NCBI GenBank assembly: GCA_016932435.1
Contig: JAFGCW010000095.1
Span: 1-42,057 of the forward strand
DNA: 42,057 nt
Reading direction: 5' to 3'
Source of the DNA: Dehalococcoidales bacterium
Lineage (GTDB): Bacteria; Chloroflexota; Dehalococcoidia; Dehalococcoidales; UBA2162
The notes beneath the pieces are model-generated. The model did no database searches and was not told where the DNA came from. It saw nothing but the letters and a program-made list of their open reading frames with translations. Positions 1 through 8,387 of this stretch are shown piece by piece (positions within the stretch are counted from its first letter, which is position 1; each line of letters starts with the position of its first letter). The translations under genes were made by a program, and so were the position numbers.

Positions 1-870
1 ATCAGCGAATCTATCTTCTTTCGTCCAGGCCGGATTTCCTATAGCCTTACAAAAGTTTATCCATTCTTCTTCTGTTTTAACAGCGATAGAGACCCACTTG
101 TCGTCTCCCTTACAGCGATAGTTATTATGGGGAGCCATACCGGGGTGGTTATTTCCCTGCGGTTCGGCGACGCGGCCGTTCATGGTATAATCCATGATTG
201 TTTCGCCCAGGACGCTGGTTCCCACCTCCGTTTCAGCGAGGTCGATAAACTGTCCTTCTCCTGTTTTTTTCCGGTAATACAGGGCAGCCAGAACAGCGAA
301 GGCGCTATGAATACTCGCATTGCAGTCACCGAAGCTGCTTGTCTGCGCACCCAGAACCGGCTCATCGTAATAGCCGATCAGGCTGACCAAGCCGCAAATA
401 GCGGTAATAATGGGTGCGTACACGTTGGCGTTTTTAAAGGGTCCGTAAGACCCGAGTCCGCTCAACGAGATAGTAATGATATCGGGTTTTATCTCTTTTA
501 GAGATTCATAATCCAATCCAAGCCGTTTCATTACCCCCGGACTGGAATTATCCAGTACAACATCGCTTTTCTTAACCAGTTCTTTAATTAAAGCCAGCCC
601 CTCAGGCCGCTTCAGGTTTACCGTAATGCTGTACTTATTGCGGTTCAGACCATGGAATTGCGGCTGCATATCCACCCATTTTCCTTTATCCCCGCCGTCT
701 ATATCATCGCCAACAATCGGACGGCCTAATCTGGCGCCGTCGATGTGGGTTCTCGATTCTACCTTGATAACCTCGGCTCCCATATCAGCAAGGATATGTG
801 CCGCCATCGGTCCAGCCCATGCCGTACCGAAGTCTAAAACCCTTATTCCTTCAAGCGCGTTGGTTGCCAT
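1..870 (-). CDS. Class III (CaiB/BaiF) CoA-transferase, subfamily B, 3' end outside window
   Basis: This partial gene encodes a family III CoA-transferase, which moves CoA between carboxylic acids through an aspartyl-CoA thioester. The reading frame is open from an ATG at 870 to the window edge, giving 290 residues of an expected ~400. A ribosome site (GGAAGG) lies just upstream. Family marks are the N-terminal DMGAEVIKVE motif, GLDYESLKEIKPDI, and TGEGQ near residue 205. The catalytic Asp is at position 182, in SFGDCNAS. The protein resembles those at 8388-9602 and 9656-10870 (subfamily B). It follows the subfamily A gene at 924-2138 by 53 bp on the same strand, so the two are probably co-transcribed and may form a heteromer. 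Substrate unknown. The family assignment is firm; the pairing is inferred. Confidence 0.93.
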   Translation of the reverse strand, partial: MATNALEGIRVLDFGTAWAGPMAAHILADMGAEVIKVESRTHIDGARLGRPIVGDDIDGGDKGKWVDMQPQFHGLNRNKYSITVNLKRPEGLALIKELVKKSDVVLDNSSPGVMKRLGLDYESLKEIKPDIITISLSGLGSYGPFKNANVYAPIITAICGLVSLIGYYDEPVLGAQTSSFGDCNASIHSAFAVLAALYYRKKTGEGQFIDLAETEVGTSVLGETIMDYTMNGRVAEPQGNNHPGMAPHNNYRCKGDDKWVSIAVKTEEEWINFCKAIGNPAWTKEDRFAD

Positions 871-923
871 CTACATACCTTCCTTTCAACTACGCAAAAA
901 ACTCTGATAAATAGTTATTTGGA

Positions 924-2138
924 TTAAATAACCCCCGTTCTTCTTAATGTAGTGAGTTCCTCCTTTGTATATCCCAGGCGGTTTACATAAACTTCCTCAT
1001 TGTGTTCTCCGAGGAGAGGGGCAGCATGTTCTACCGCCCATGGAGTCTTTGACATTTTGAAAGGAGCGCCAGGATACTTAATCGTGCCCGTCTCCTTACG
1101 GTCAACCTCGACAAAGAATTCACGTGCTATTAGCTGAGGGTCTTTAAGCAACTCATCTACGGTTCGCAGTGGGGCAAAAGGTATTCGTTTTTCACGACAA
1201 AGTGCGAAAATCTCATCTTTGGTACGATCCATTAACCACGGCTTAATGAGTTTATCACATTCGTCGGCGATGTCCTCATTCATGCGTCTTCGACTTGTAT
1301 ACCTGGGATCCTTTGCCCATTCCGGCTTACCCATAAGCTCAAGGAATCTTTCCCACTGAGCTTGCTGCGGAGCCGTAAGGCACATGTAACCGTCTTTACA
1401 GGCAAAGGTCCCGGATGGATAGTAAGCGTAACCGGTACGCGTTCCCTGTCTTATACCGGTTACTCCCCGGTAAATGTAGGTTATAATGGATAGTCCGGTG
1501 ACTACGTTAGCCCAGACCTCTGCTTCAGAGACATCCACAAGTTGTCCCTCGCCAACCAGTTCACGACCAAGTAATGCAAAAAGGCTACCAACGGCAGCAC
1601 TGATTCCCGCCAGATAAGCTCCTTGTGAAGCCGGCATCACCAACGGTTCCCGGTCCGGTTCTCCGATTCCTACGCTTACACCACCGGCAGCACTGGTATT
1701 GATATCATAGGCTTTGTAGTCTTTGTATGGGCCCATCTGACCGAACGGTGTAATAGAAGTCATTATAATCTGGCTGTTGATTTCCTTCAGGTGGTCATAA
1801 TCAAGTCCTGAATCTTTTACCTCCTGTGGAGGGTAGTTCTCGACAAAGATATCAGCTTGCTCAATCAGCTTCTCAAAAATCTGCCGCCCGGTAGGTGTCT
1901 TCAGATTCAGGGTGATGCCCATTTTATTGGTGTTAAGAGCGAGGAAAAGGCCACTTGTTTCCGGGTTGGCTACATTGTTCAGGAAAGGGCCATGCTGCCT
2001 TGCCTCGTCACCGAAACCCGGCTCTTCAATTTTTATCACCTCAGCTCCAAGATCAGCCATAACTTTGGTACAGTAAGGACCTGATATGGAATTAGCCCAC
2101 TCAAGCACTTTAATCCCCGCCAGAGCTTTTTCAGGCAT
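924..2138 (-). CDS. Class III CoA-transferase, subfamily A, catalytic Asp replaced by Ala
   Basis: This encodes a full-length (404 residue) CaiB/BaiF-type CoA-transferase. ATG at 2138 follows a GGAGGTTGGAGGT ribosome site. Family marks are DLGAEVIKIE, GLDYDHLKEIN, ITPFGQMGPY and a VGEGQ loop. Counting back 26 residues from the Q of that loop reaches the catalytic Asp in the neighbouring paralogues. Here the residue is Ala174, in SQGAYLAG, so the usual aspartyl-CoA intermediate cannot form at this site. It is the first gene of a minus-strand unit with the partial subfamily B gene at 1-870, which keeps its Asp. I infer a non-catalytic or structural partner in a heteromeric transferase, as in two-subunit enzymes such as BbsEF of toluene degradation. 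A plausible promoter lies at 2383-2411. The family call is firm; the loss of activity is inferred. Confidence 0.93.
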   Translation of the reverse strand: MPEKALAGIKVLEWANSISGPYCTKVMADLGAEVIKIEEPGFGDEARQHGPFLNNVANPETSGLFLALNTNKMGITLNLKTPTGRQIFEKLIEQADIFVENYPPQEVKDSGLDYDHLKEINSQIIMTSITPFGQMGPYKDYKAYDINTSAAGGVSVGIGEPDREPLVMPASQGAYLAGISAAVGSLFALLGRELVGEGQLVDVSEAEVWANVVTGLSIITYIYRGVTGIRQGTRTGYAYYPSGTFACKDGYMCLTAPQQAQWERFLELMGKPEWAKDPRYTSRRRMNEDIADECDKLIKPWLMDRTKDEIFALCREKRIPFAPLRTVDELLKDPQLIAREFFVEVDRKETGTIKYPGAPFKMSKTPWAVEHAAPLLGEHNEEVYVNRLGYTKEELTTLRRTGVI

Positions 2139-2382
2139 ACCTCCAACCTCCTTTCAAACTTTGAAAATACCATTGTGTTCTAAATAGCAATGAATTACAA
2201 TTAATATATCTGAAAATCCGGATTATTTACCAGCTAATTTCTTTTGTCAGCCGGTTTTTACTTAAGCAGGATTTTCATATCAAGCAGGTTGTTTCCATAT
2301 TACCAGACATATATACGTTAATGATAGCATCTCTCCGCAGTAATTTGCTCTATGTGCACGTCGTGTCCTGCGTTACTCTGGT

Positions 2383-2411
2383 ATTATCTATTATTACTCC
2401 ATACTTGACAA
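2383..2411 (-). promoter_or_regulatory. Putative sigma-70 promoter for the CoA-transferase unit
   Basis: Read on the minus strand there is TTGTCA (2411-2406), a 17 bp spacer and GATAAT (2388-2383). Its -35 hexamer overlaps that of the plus-strand promoter at 2405, so RNA polymerase and any repressor could affect both directions at once. It would drive 924-2138 with a leader of about 240 nt. The overlap is visible in the sequence; activity is inferred. Confidence 0.45.
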
Positions 2412-2475
2412 ACCAAGCCGTAGAATCATATAATCCGTCATCATATACGATATCTATTGGACTATCGTATACGAT
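2405..2475 (+). promoter_or_regulatory. Promoter-operator module, copy 1 (drives solute-binding protein gene)
   Basis: TTGACA (2405-2410), an 18 bp spacer and TATAAT (2429-2434) form a near-consensus sigma-70 promoter. Five bases later is ATCATATACGAT (2440-2451), an imperfect palindrome. Exactly 24 bp further, start to start, is the perfect 12 bp palindrome ATCGTATACGAT (2464-2475). The first site overlaps the expected transcription start, which suits repression. The same elements with the same spacings recur at 21833-21903 (minus) and 26654-26724 (plus). The two-site layout fits binding of two dimers of a regulator. The MarR protein at 22101-22568 is the only regulator gene seen in the window and is the obvious candidate. 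Confidence 0.85.
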
Positions 2476-2736
2476 GGGTTGTCACAACTAAGTATAATAT
2501 TAACAGAAAAAGGTAGTCAACAACCTCAAGAAATATTCGGGAGAACGACCTGGGGAAGAGGTGGGTGTAAGTCAAGATATTGACTGCCGGTTTTACCGGG
2601 GTTAAATAATATGGCGATGAGACCGATAAAGAAGTGATGCCTCAGGCTAAAAAGGGTGAAGTTGTGGTAAGATGTTTGGAAAAGACCGGTAAACAATTAT
2701 CAGGTCTATAGAATCGAGAATGGAGGTATAGAGTCT

Positions 2737-4560
2737 ATGAAGAAAAAGGTGTTGTGGTTGTTGATGAGCTTCATAATGATGTTCTCTCTGGTGATAGCGT
2801 CATGCAGTACGGGTGAGGAAACCGGGGGGAAGGTAACTGAGAAAGATACAGGTCAGACGGTAACGGTGGGGGCAGAGGAGGAGAAAGAGGTTGTGAAAGA
2901 ACAAGAGGAAGAGAAAATACCGTTTAAGGGCACAGGAGCATGGTGGGACAAATTCGGAGAGGCACAATATGGTGGTACAGTCACCTCACGAATTGCCAGT
3001 TCTCCTCCTCATTTCGACCCGTACCTGGGTATGGGCCCGAGTTCAATCTGGCTGGAGACGCTGGGAATGAGAGACTGGGCGGTAGACCGGGATGAATGGG
3101 CACATAACGTGATGTATATTCCCGCGGAATATTCGACTGGTCTCCTGGCAGAAAGCTGGGAATGGCCGGATATGTCAACAGTTATATTTCACCTGCGCGA
3201 GGGCGTAAAATGGGCGGATAACCCATACAGCGAGGCTTCCGCGCTGCTTAACAGTCGTGAGTTTACTGCCGACGATGTGGAGTGGAGTTTTAGCAGGTAT
3301 CACGGACTGAACGAGTTCGAAGGAAAAGCCAGTGCGTACCGGGAGACGCCTCTGATGGTGATTGCAGGCGTAAAAGCCCTCGACAAGTACACGGTAGAGT
3401 TCAAGGCTGCCTACCCGTCATTCGATATGCGTGATATTCTACTGGAGACTCTCCCCGGACTCCAGATAGTAGCCCGCGAAGTTGTTGAGAAGTGGGGAGA
3501 CATGAACAACTGGCAGCACATCGCGAGCACCGGGCCGTATATGATGGCGGACTATATTAGCGACAGTTTTATAACCATGGTAAAGAATCCGAACTATTAT
3601 GGATATCATGAATGGTACCCGGAAAATCAACTTCCTTATGCCGACAAGTGGGAACTGCTGGTTATACCGGATGTTGCCACCTCGATGGCAGCCATGCGTA
3701 CCGGCAAGGTCGACCTGATAGAAGATTTATCATGGGAGCAGGCGGATAATCTGGCACGAACCAATCCTGAAATACTGCAGGCAACACTCCCTATAGACGG
3801 GTATACCCTGGATATGCGCTGCGATATGGAACCCTTCACGAATATCAAAGTAAGACAGGCGTTACAGATGTCCATAGACCTGGAGACGATAGCTGCTACA
3901 TACTACGGTGGTTACGTAGAAGCGAAGGTGATGGGATTCACGGGAACTCCCGGGTTCCAGACCCCTTACGATGAATGGTCGCAGGAACTCAAGGATGGCT
4001 ATACCTATAATCCCGAAGGTGCGAAAGCACTTCTGGCTGAAGCCGGTTATCCCAACGGATTCAGCACCAACGTAGTAGCGCAGACCACAGATGATCTTGA
4101 TCTCCTCCAGGTAGTCAAGAGTTACTTCAGCAAGATTAATGTCGAAATGGAGATAAAGGTAATGGATCCCGCCGCTTTCAGCAGTTTCACGTTAGCCGGG
4201 AAACATGAACAGATGGCATATAACTGGAACGTCGGACTGATGTGGCCACCCGCTTATACCGGTCTTGAGTATTACTCGAAACACTTCAGGAATTTCTCGC
4301 ATCCCAACGATGCAACGTATGACGGGTTGTTCGAGCAACAGATAGGAGCCACCAATAAGGAAGAACGACAGCAACTATTAATCCAGATGAATGACCGAGT
4401 TCTTGAACAATACTGGTCGGTACGTATTCTTCCGAGGGTCCAGATTAATGTTTATCAACCGTGGCTGAAGGGTTACAGCGGCGAGCTTAGTGCGACCCAG
4501 ATGTACTACGCAGCCAGATACTGGGTAAACAAGAGCGAAAAAGAAGCCCTGGGACACTAG
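2737..4560 (+). CDS. ABC transporter solute-binding lipoprotein, family 5 (DppA/OppA-like)
   Basis: This encodes a 607 residue extracellular solute receptor for a peptide/nickel/opine-type ABC importer. The N-terminus is a lipoprotein signal: basic KKK, a hydrophobic stretch, and lipobox VIASC with Cys23 as the lipid anchor. A Glu/Lys-rich linker to about residue 65 follows. The rest is the SBP_bac_5 fold, with typical stretches such as LAESWEWPD, HLREGVKWADN, TADDVEWSF and IKVRQALQMSIDLE. ATG follows a GGAGG site by about 10 nt. It is monocistronic: regulated promoter at 2405, strong terminator at 4621. Its signal peptide is almost identical to that of the protein at 19683-21485, so the two are paralogues. 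Permeases that could serve it are at 27106-29083. Family 5 proteins bind many ligands besides peptides; the ligand here is unknown. Confidence 0.95.
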   Translation: MKKKVLWLLMSFIMMFSLVIASCSTGEETGGKVTEKDTGQTVTVGAEEEKEVVKEQEEEKIPFKGTGAWWDKFGEAQYGGTVTSRIASSPPHFDPYLGMGPSSIWLETLGMRDWAVDRDEWAHNVMYIPAEYSTGLLAESWEWPDMSTVIFHLREGVKWADNPYSEASALLNSREFTADDVEWSFSRYHGLNEFEGKASAYRETPLMVIAGVKALDKYTVEFKAAYPSFDMRDILLETLPGLQIVAREVVEKWGDMNNWQHIASTGPYMMADYISDSFITMVKNPNYYGYHEWYPENQLPYADKWELLVIPDVATSMAAMRTGKVDLIEDLSWEQADNLARTNPEILQATLPIDGYTLDMRCDMEPFTNIKVRQALQMSIDLETIAATYYGGYVEAKVMGFTGTPGFQTPYDEWSQELKDGYTYNPEGAKALLAEAGYPNGFSTNVVAQTTDDLDLLQVVKSYFSKINVEMEIKVMDPAAFSSFTLAGKHEQMAYNWNVGLMWPPAYTGLEYYSKHFRNFSHPNDATYDGLFEQQIGATNKEERQQLLIQMNDRVLEQYWSVRILPRVQINVYQPWLKGYSGELSATQMYYAARYWVNKSEKEALGH

Positions 4561-4620
4561 AGTGGACTGTCAAAGGCATATCAGTAATAGCACCCGCATG
4601 CCGGGAATTACATAGGAAAG

Positions 4621-4656
4621 AAAGAGGTTAAGGACGCAAGTCCTTAACCTCTTTTT
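4621..4656 (+). terminator. Rho-independent terminator after solute-binding protein gene
   Basis: A perfect 15 bp stem (4621-4635 with 4640-4654) closes on a GCAA tetraloop and runs into a T tract (TTTTT at 4652-4656). It lies 60 bp after the stop codon of the lipoprotein gene. Confidence 0.9.
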
Positions 4657-4774
4657 CACCTTTTTCACCGGATTCAGGTTTTAAGATAAGGATTTATCCG
4701 CAGAGTTTGTGCGGTGTACTTCCGATTCTGACCGAAACAGCAAGATGATGAAGCAGGTTCAGTACCGTCCGTGA

Positions 4775-4805
4775 TTGACTATTTAGAACCGGTTTGAACT
4801 ATACT
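4775..4805 (+). promoter_or_regulatory. Possible promoter for acyl-CoA dehydrogenase gene
   Basis: TTGACT (4775-4780), a 19 bp spacer and TATACT (4800-4805) lie 45 bp before the ATG at 4850. The operator palindromes of the transporter promoters are absent here, so this gene is probably controlled differently. Confidence 0.4.
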
Positions 4806-4849
4806 ATAGTATTCTTTCATACGAGAAAATAGAGCAAGAAGGAGAGTAA

Positions 4850-6031
4850 ATGGATTTTGGATTCAGTCAAGAGGAAAAAGCTTTTCGTGAAGAAGTTCGC
4901 GGGTTTATACAGAAAGAATTTCCTTCCGAACTGAAATGGCATTACCGACCTACGCTTGCTCCTTCGATTTACGGTCTGGAAGGTGAAGCACGGGAATTTA
5001 TGAAAACAATGAGCCGGAAGCTCGGAGAGAAGGGTTGGCTGTCTTTAAGCTGGCCTGAGGAATACGGGGGACGGAATTCACTATTCCTGCAAAATATTTT
5101 CTACGAGGAAATGGTATATTCCGATTGTCCGGGTATAGACCCTATTGGCGCTACATTTTTTGCGCCGACTCTTATCCAGTTCGGTAGTGAGGAACAGAAA
5201 AAAAAATATCTTCCCGGGGTTGCCAGAGGAGAAGTATACTGGTGCGAACTGCTGAGCGAACCGGACAGCGGCTCCGACCTGGCTTCTCTAAAGACTCAGG
5301 CTGTCGAGGACGGGGATTACTATGTAATCAACGGACAAAAAATTTGGAATAGCGGTGCGCATCTGGCGGACTGGGGATTTATACTGGCCAGGACGGATAC
5401 GAGCCTGGCGAAGCACAAAGGTTTAAGTTATTTCATGGTCGATATGAAAACACCCGGTATTACGGTCAATCCCATAAAAAATATACTCGGACAGGATGAA
5501 TTTAATGAAGTTTTCCTGGATGATGTCCGCGTTCCGAAAGAGAACCTGATAGGTGGGAAGAACAAGGGATGGTACGTAACTATGGCGACACTGGATTTTG
5601 AACGTACGACCCATATATTTTATCCTACGGTTCGTGCTTATCTTGAACAATTATCAGGGTATATCAAACAAAAGCAGAAACCGCTTGGTCCGGTACTCAG
5701 GAGCCGACTGGCAGAATTGCTTGTTGAATGTGAAATGGCGCGGCTATTTCACTACCGTGCCATCTGGATGATAGAAAAAGGGAGCACACTCACCGATGAG
5801 GCGGCTGTTGATAAAATGTATAACTCGGAGCTGGCTAAAAAAGCAGCCGATTTCGGTATGCAGGTATTAGGAAGCTATGGTATCCTGCTCCCTGAGTCCA
5901 ATTATGCTTACCTGAACGGATGGCCGTCGTTTTACTATCTCGACACCGTATCATACTCAGTAATGGCCGGTACCACAGAAGTGGATAAAAATGTAATAGC
6001 TACGAGGGGACTGGGATTGCCTTCATCATAG
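4850..6031 (+). CDS. Acyl-CoA dehydrogenase family flavoprotein
   Basis: This encodes a 393 residue FAD-dependent acyl-CoA dehydrogenase, which introduces an alpha,beta double bond into an acyl-CoA. The three usual parts are visible: a helical N-terminal domain with EKGWLSLSWPEEYGG, the beta-barrel with LLSEPDSGSDLASLKT and ING(Q)KIWNSGAH, and the C-terminal helical domain ending MAGTTEVDKNVIATRGLGLP. In many family members the catalytic Glu precedes GT in that last motif (YEGT). Here the residue is Ala373. Other subfamilies place the base elsewhere, so this alone does not prove inactivity. ATG at 4850 follows GGAGAG. The gene stands alone, between a terminator and a convergent minus-strand gene. 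It would supply the first oxidation step for the CoA esters made by the nearby CoA-transferases. Confidence 0.93.
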   Translation: MDFGFSQEEKAFREEVRGFIQKEFPSELKWHYRPTLAPSIYGLEGEAREFMKTMSRKLGEKGWLSLSWPEEYGGRNSLFLQNIFYEEMVYSDCPGIDPIGATFFAPTLIQFGSEEQKKKYLPGVARGEVYWCELLSEPDSGSDLASLKTQAVEDGDYYVINGQKIWNSGAHLADWGFILARTDTSLAKHKGLSYFMVDMKTPGITVNPIKNILGQDEFNEVFLDDVRVPKENLIGGKNKGWYVTMATLDFERTTHIFYPTVRAYLEQLSGYIKQKQKPLGPVLRSRLAELLVECEMARLFHYRAIWMIEKGSTLTDEAAVDKMYNSELAKKAADFGMQVLGSYGILLPESNYAYLNGWPSFYYLDTVSYSVMAGTTEVDKNVIATRGLGLPSS

Positions 6032-6124
6032 GTTAAGTGTAAGGTACTCCGGGGGATGCCTTCCTTACGCACGTTTTCGATTTTGTTGCGTTTTAGCGAT
6101 AACTAGCCGGTGACTTGACCCCGG

Positions 6125-7018
6125 TTATATCAAATCCCAGTGTTTATCTCCGACCGGGAACCTGCAATGACCGGCAGGACATCCCTGGCACTTGCGAAGA
6201 CGTAATTCAGGCAGGACGGCCCCTTTCGATTGCTCGATATAATCGATTACCTTTTTTACCTGTTCGTCTTCACCCTTGATGACCATGGTTACCGCTCCCT
6301 CCGCACCGCCTAATCCACCTGAAGCTATAGGTATGGCATCTGCTCCGCTGAGCATTTTAACAGCATCTATTTCTGTTACCGTTTCTCCGTCCGTACAGGG
6401 GAACAATCCGGTGGGCAAGCCCATACAATAGTCGTATTTAGCCGGTTTAGCTGCCTTTGCAGCTTCGGTTACGGATATGGGTATCATTTTCTCCAGTCCG
6501 ACCGAGTATATCAGGTTAAACTGCTTCTTCCTCCAGGCGGAAAGTACGAAACCCAGTGTACCTCCCGACATAGGTTCGCCTATCAGGATGCCGGCAGTTC
6601 CCTGGGAGTCCAGGGCATTTGCCCCCTTTATAAAAGCGTCTCCGGAAGTCATCTGTTCCATCAGTTCGGAAATCTTCGCCGTTGGTGAAATCTCGCCTTT
6701 TTTAATCACCCACCAGGAGCTGAAGTCGCCGGAACCGCCGCCGGATCTGGGACTCGGGGGAGTATTACTGGGAAGCGGAGGGAAATTAAGCATCGCCATT
6801 TCTACGCATGTCCCCCTGGGGGCTACCACGCCGCAGACCCAGTAGTTGGTATCCGGTTTTTTCCCGGTGATTTCCTCGACGACGAAGTAGGTACTGCTGC
6901 TGGGGTGCAGCACCATCATTCCCTCTTTTGCCGCCTTTTTAATAGGAGCCATATTGGCTATGGCCTTGGCTATCAGTTTTTTCGATTCAGCAGGGGTAAG
7001 AGTAACCTGAGCTAACAT
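6125..7018 (-). CDS. Unrecognised protein with C-terminal C-x2-C-x4-C motif
   Basis: This is a 297 residue protein that I cannot assign to a family. It has no signal peptide or membrane segment. A Pro/Ser/Gly-rich stretch lies near residues 80-100, followed by FIKGANALDSQGTAG and Gly-rich segments (MSGGTLG; IASGGLGGAEG near 235). The C-terminus carries Cys277, Cys280 and Cys285 plus His284, which could bind a metal or iron-sulfur cluster; this is inference. The mid region, with ALD, GEPMSGG and VTEIDAVK motifs, looks like a soluble enzyme rather than a regulator. ATG at 7018 follows GGAGCGGAAT. It is the last gene after four CoA-transferase genes on the same strand, 111 bp after the one at 7130, so it probably belongs to that transcript. 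Confidence 0.75.
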   Translation of the reverse strand: MLAQVTLTPAESKKLIAKAIANMAPIKKAAKEGMMVLHPSSSTYFVVEEITGKKPDTNYWVCGVVAPRGTCVEMAMLNFPPLPSNTPPSPRSGGGSGDFSSWWVIKKGEISPTAKISELMEQMTSGDAFIKGANALDSQGTAGILIGEPMSGGTLGFVLSAWRKKQFNLIYSVGLEKMIPISVTEAAKAAKPAKYDYCMGLPTGLFPCTDGETVTEIDAVKMLSGADAIPIASGGLGGAEGAVTMVIKGEDEQVKKVIDYIEQSKGAVLPELRLRKCQGCPAGHCRFPVGDKHWDLI

Positions 7019-7129
7019 ATTCCGCTCCTTTGTAAAAAGTTATCTTAGTTTTCTCATCTTTGCGCTATCCGGAAAACGCAACCGGGTTCTCCGGATGATA
7101 TCTTAACAACGCGGTTCACCGGTGGCATT

Positions 7130-8350
7130 CTAGATTACCCCGGCCTGTTTCATTTTTACCAGGTCCTGCAGGGTATAGCCGAGTGTCTGGCAGTATACGT
7201 ACTCGTTGTGCTCTCCAAGAAGCGGAGCAGGACTTTTTATCGCCCAGGGAGTGACCGATAACTTATAGGGTCCGCCCGGGTATTTGAGCGTACCAGCCTC
7301 CGGATGGTCAACCTCGATAAAGAAGTCACGGGCGGTCAATTGTTCGTCGACCTCGAGCTGCTTCATTGTACGGACAGGCGAGCAGGGAACGCTCTCTCGT
7401 TTTGCTGCCGTACTTATCTCCTCCATAGTGTGTTTCTTCATCCAGGCGGTTATCAGTTCTATAAGTTTTTCCGAATTTTCGGACCGTTTGGCGTTGTCCA
7501 GGAACCACTCCTCTTCGGTCCAATCCGGATTGTCCATCATTTTAGCCAGACTCGGCCAGATAAGACCGCCAATCAAGGACATCGCAACGTAACCGTCTTT
7601 GCATGGATACATTACCCTGTTACCACCCCTTCTCTTGTTTCTGTCCCGTGAATGGACGATGCCGGTATAGCAATAACGGTAGAGGTCGAGGCGCGCAACA
7701 GAAGCAAGAGCTTCCTGCTCTGACAGGTCTATATGCTGTCCGGAACCGGATATCTTACGGGTCATAATGGCGGACATTGCTGCTGCGGCGCCGGTGGCAC
7801 CACTCATATAGTCTGCCATGTGTACCGGGACCTTTAAAGGAGGGTTCTTGTCAATACCGTTCACTCCTTCGCCGGGATTATTGAAAGCGTTTCCGCTTAT
7901 GCTGTAGTTAATCAAATTAGAGCTCTTGTAGTCACTATATGGTCCCGTCTGCCCGAATGGTGTAATGGACAACATTACCAGTTTCGGATTCAGCTTGCGA
8001 AGGTCTTCGTACTTAAGTCCGAGCCTTTTTTTCTCATCGGGAGGGCTGCTATCAATCAGCAGATCTGCCCGGCTGACCAGTTCTTTGAATATTTTCACTC
8101 CGACAGCGGTCTCCAGGTTAAGGGTTACTCCCTGTTTATTAGCATTCAGAAAAAGAAACAGACCGCTTTTCTCCTGCTGAGGGATATCTCCGGGGTACGG
8201 ACCGGCTCTTCTGGCTTCGTCGCCAATACCGGGCTTCTCTACCTTGATTACCGAAGCTCCCATATCTCCGAACATTTTACCACAGTACGCTCCGGGAACA
8301 GAGTTAGTCCATTCAATCACGTTTAATTTACCAAGGGCTGATGTATTCAC
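7130..8350 (-). CDS. Class III CoA-transferase, subfamily A, catalytic Asp present
   Basis: This encodes a 406 residue CaiB/BaiF CoA-transferase. It starts at GTG 8350, which follows AAGGAGAG at good spacing. It shares with 924-2138 and 10907-12187 the signature Y-C-x-K near residue 22, SGLFLFLNANKQG, and ITPFGQTGPY. Unlike those two it retains the catalytic Asp, Asp180 in HMADYMSG. It lies 37 bp downstream of the subfamily B gene at 8388-9602 on the same strand, so the two could be a heteromeric pair in which both partners are catalytically competent. It is the fourth gene of the minus-strand unit starting at 12187. Substrate unknown. Confidence 0.94.
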   Translation of the reverse strand: MNTSALGKLNVIEWTNSVPGAYCGKMFGDMGASVIKVEKPGIGDEARRAGPYPGDIPQQEKSGLFLFLNANKQGVTLNLETAVGVKIFKELVSRADLLIDSSPPDEKKRLGLKYEDLRKLNPKLVMLSITPFGQTGPYSDYKSSNLINYSISGNAFNNPGEGVNGIDKNPPLKVPVHMADYMSGATGAAAAMSAIMTRKISGSGQHIDLSEQEALASVARLDLYRYCYTGIVHSRDRNKRRGGNRVMYPCKDGYVAMSLIGGLIWPSLAKMMDNPDWTEEEWFLDNAKRSENSEKLIELITAWMKKHTMEEISTAAKRESVPCSPVRTMKQLEVDEQLTARDFFIEVDHPEAGTLKYPGGPYKLSVTPWAIKSPAPLLGEHNEYVYCQTLGYTLQDLVKMKQAGVI

Positions 8351-8387
8351 TATACTCTCCTTTCGAGTGGTTATTCTCTTGCCCGGT

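Larger units (their letters stand above)
2139..2736. other. Divergent intergenic region with promoters, operators and a long leader
   Basis: This 598 bp gap separates the minus-strand CoA-transferase unit from the plus-strand solute-binding protein gene. It holds the back-to-back promoters and two operator-like palindromes annotated separately. Between the second palindrome (ends 2475) and the ATG at 2737 lies a leader of about 260 nt, in which I see no convincing gene or known riboswitch. The first part of the leader, to about 2540, shares an AT-rich stretch and a GTCAACAA motif with the leader of the paralogous gene at 21485. I see nothing further between 2139 and 2380. Confidence 0.6.
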
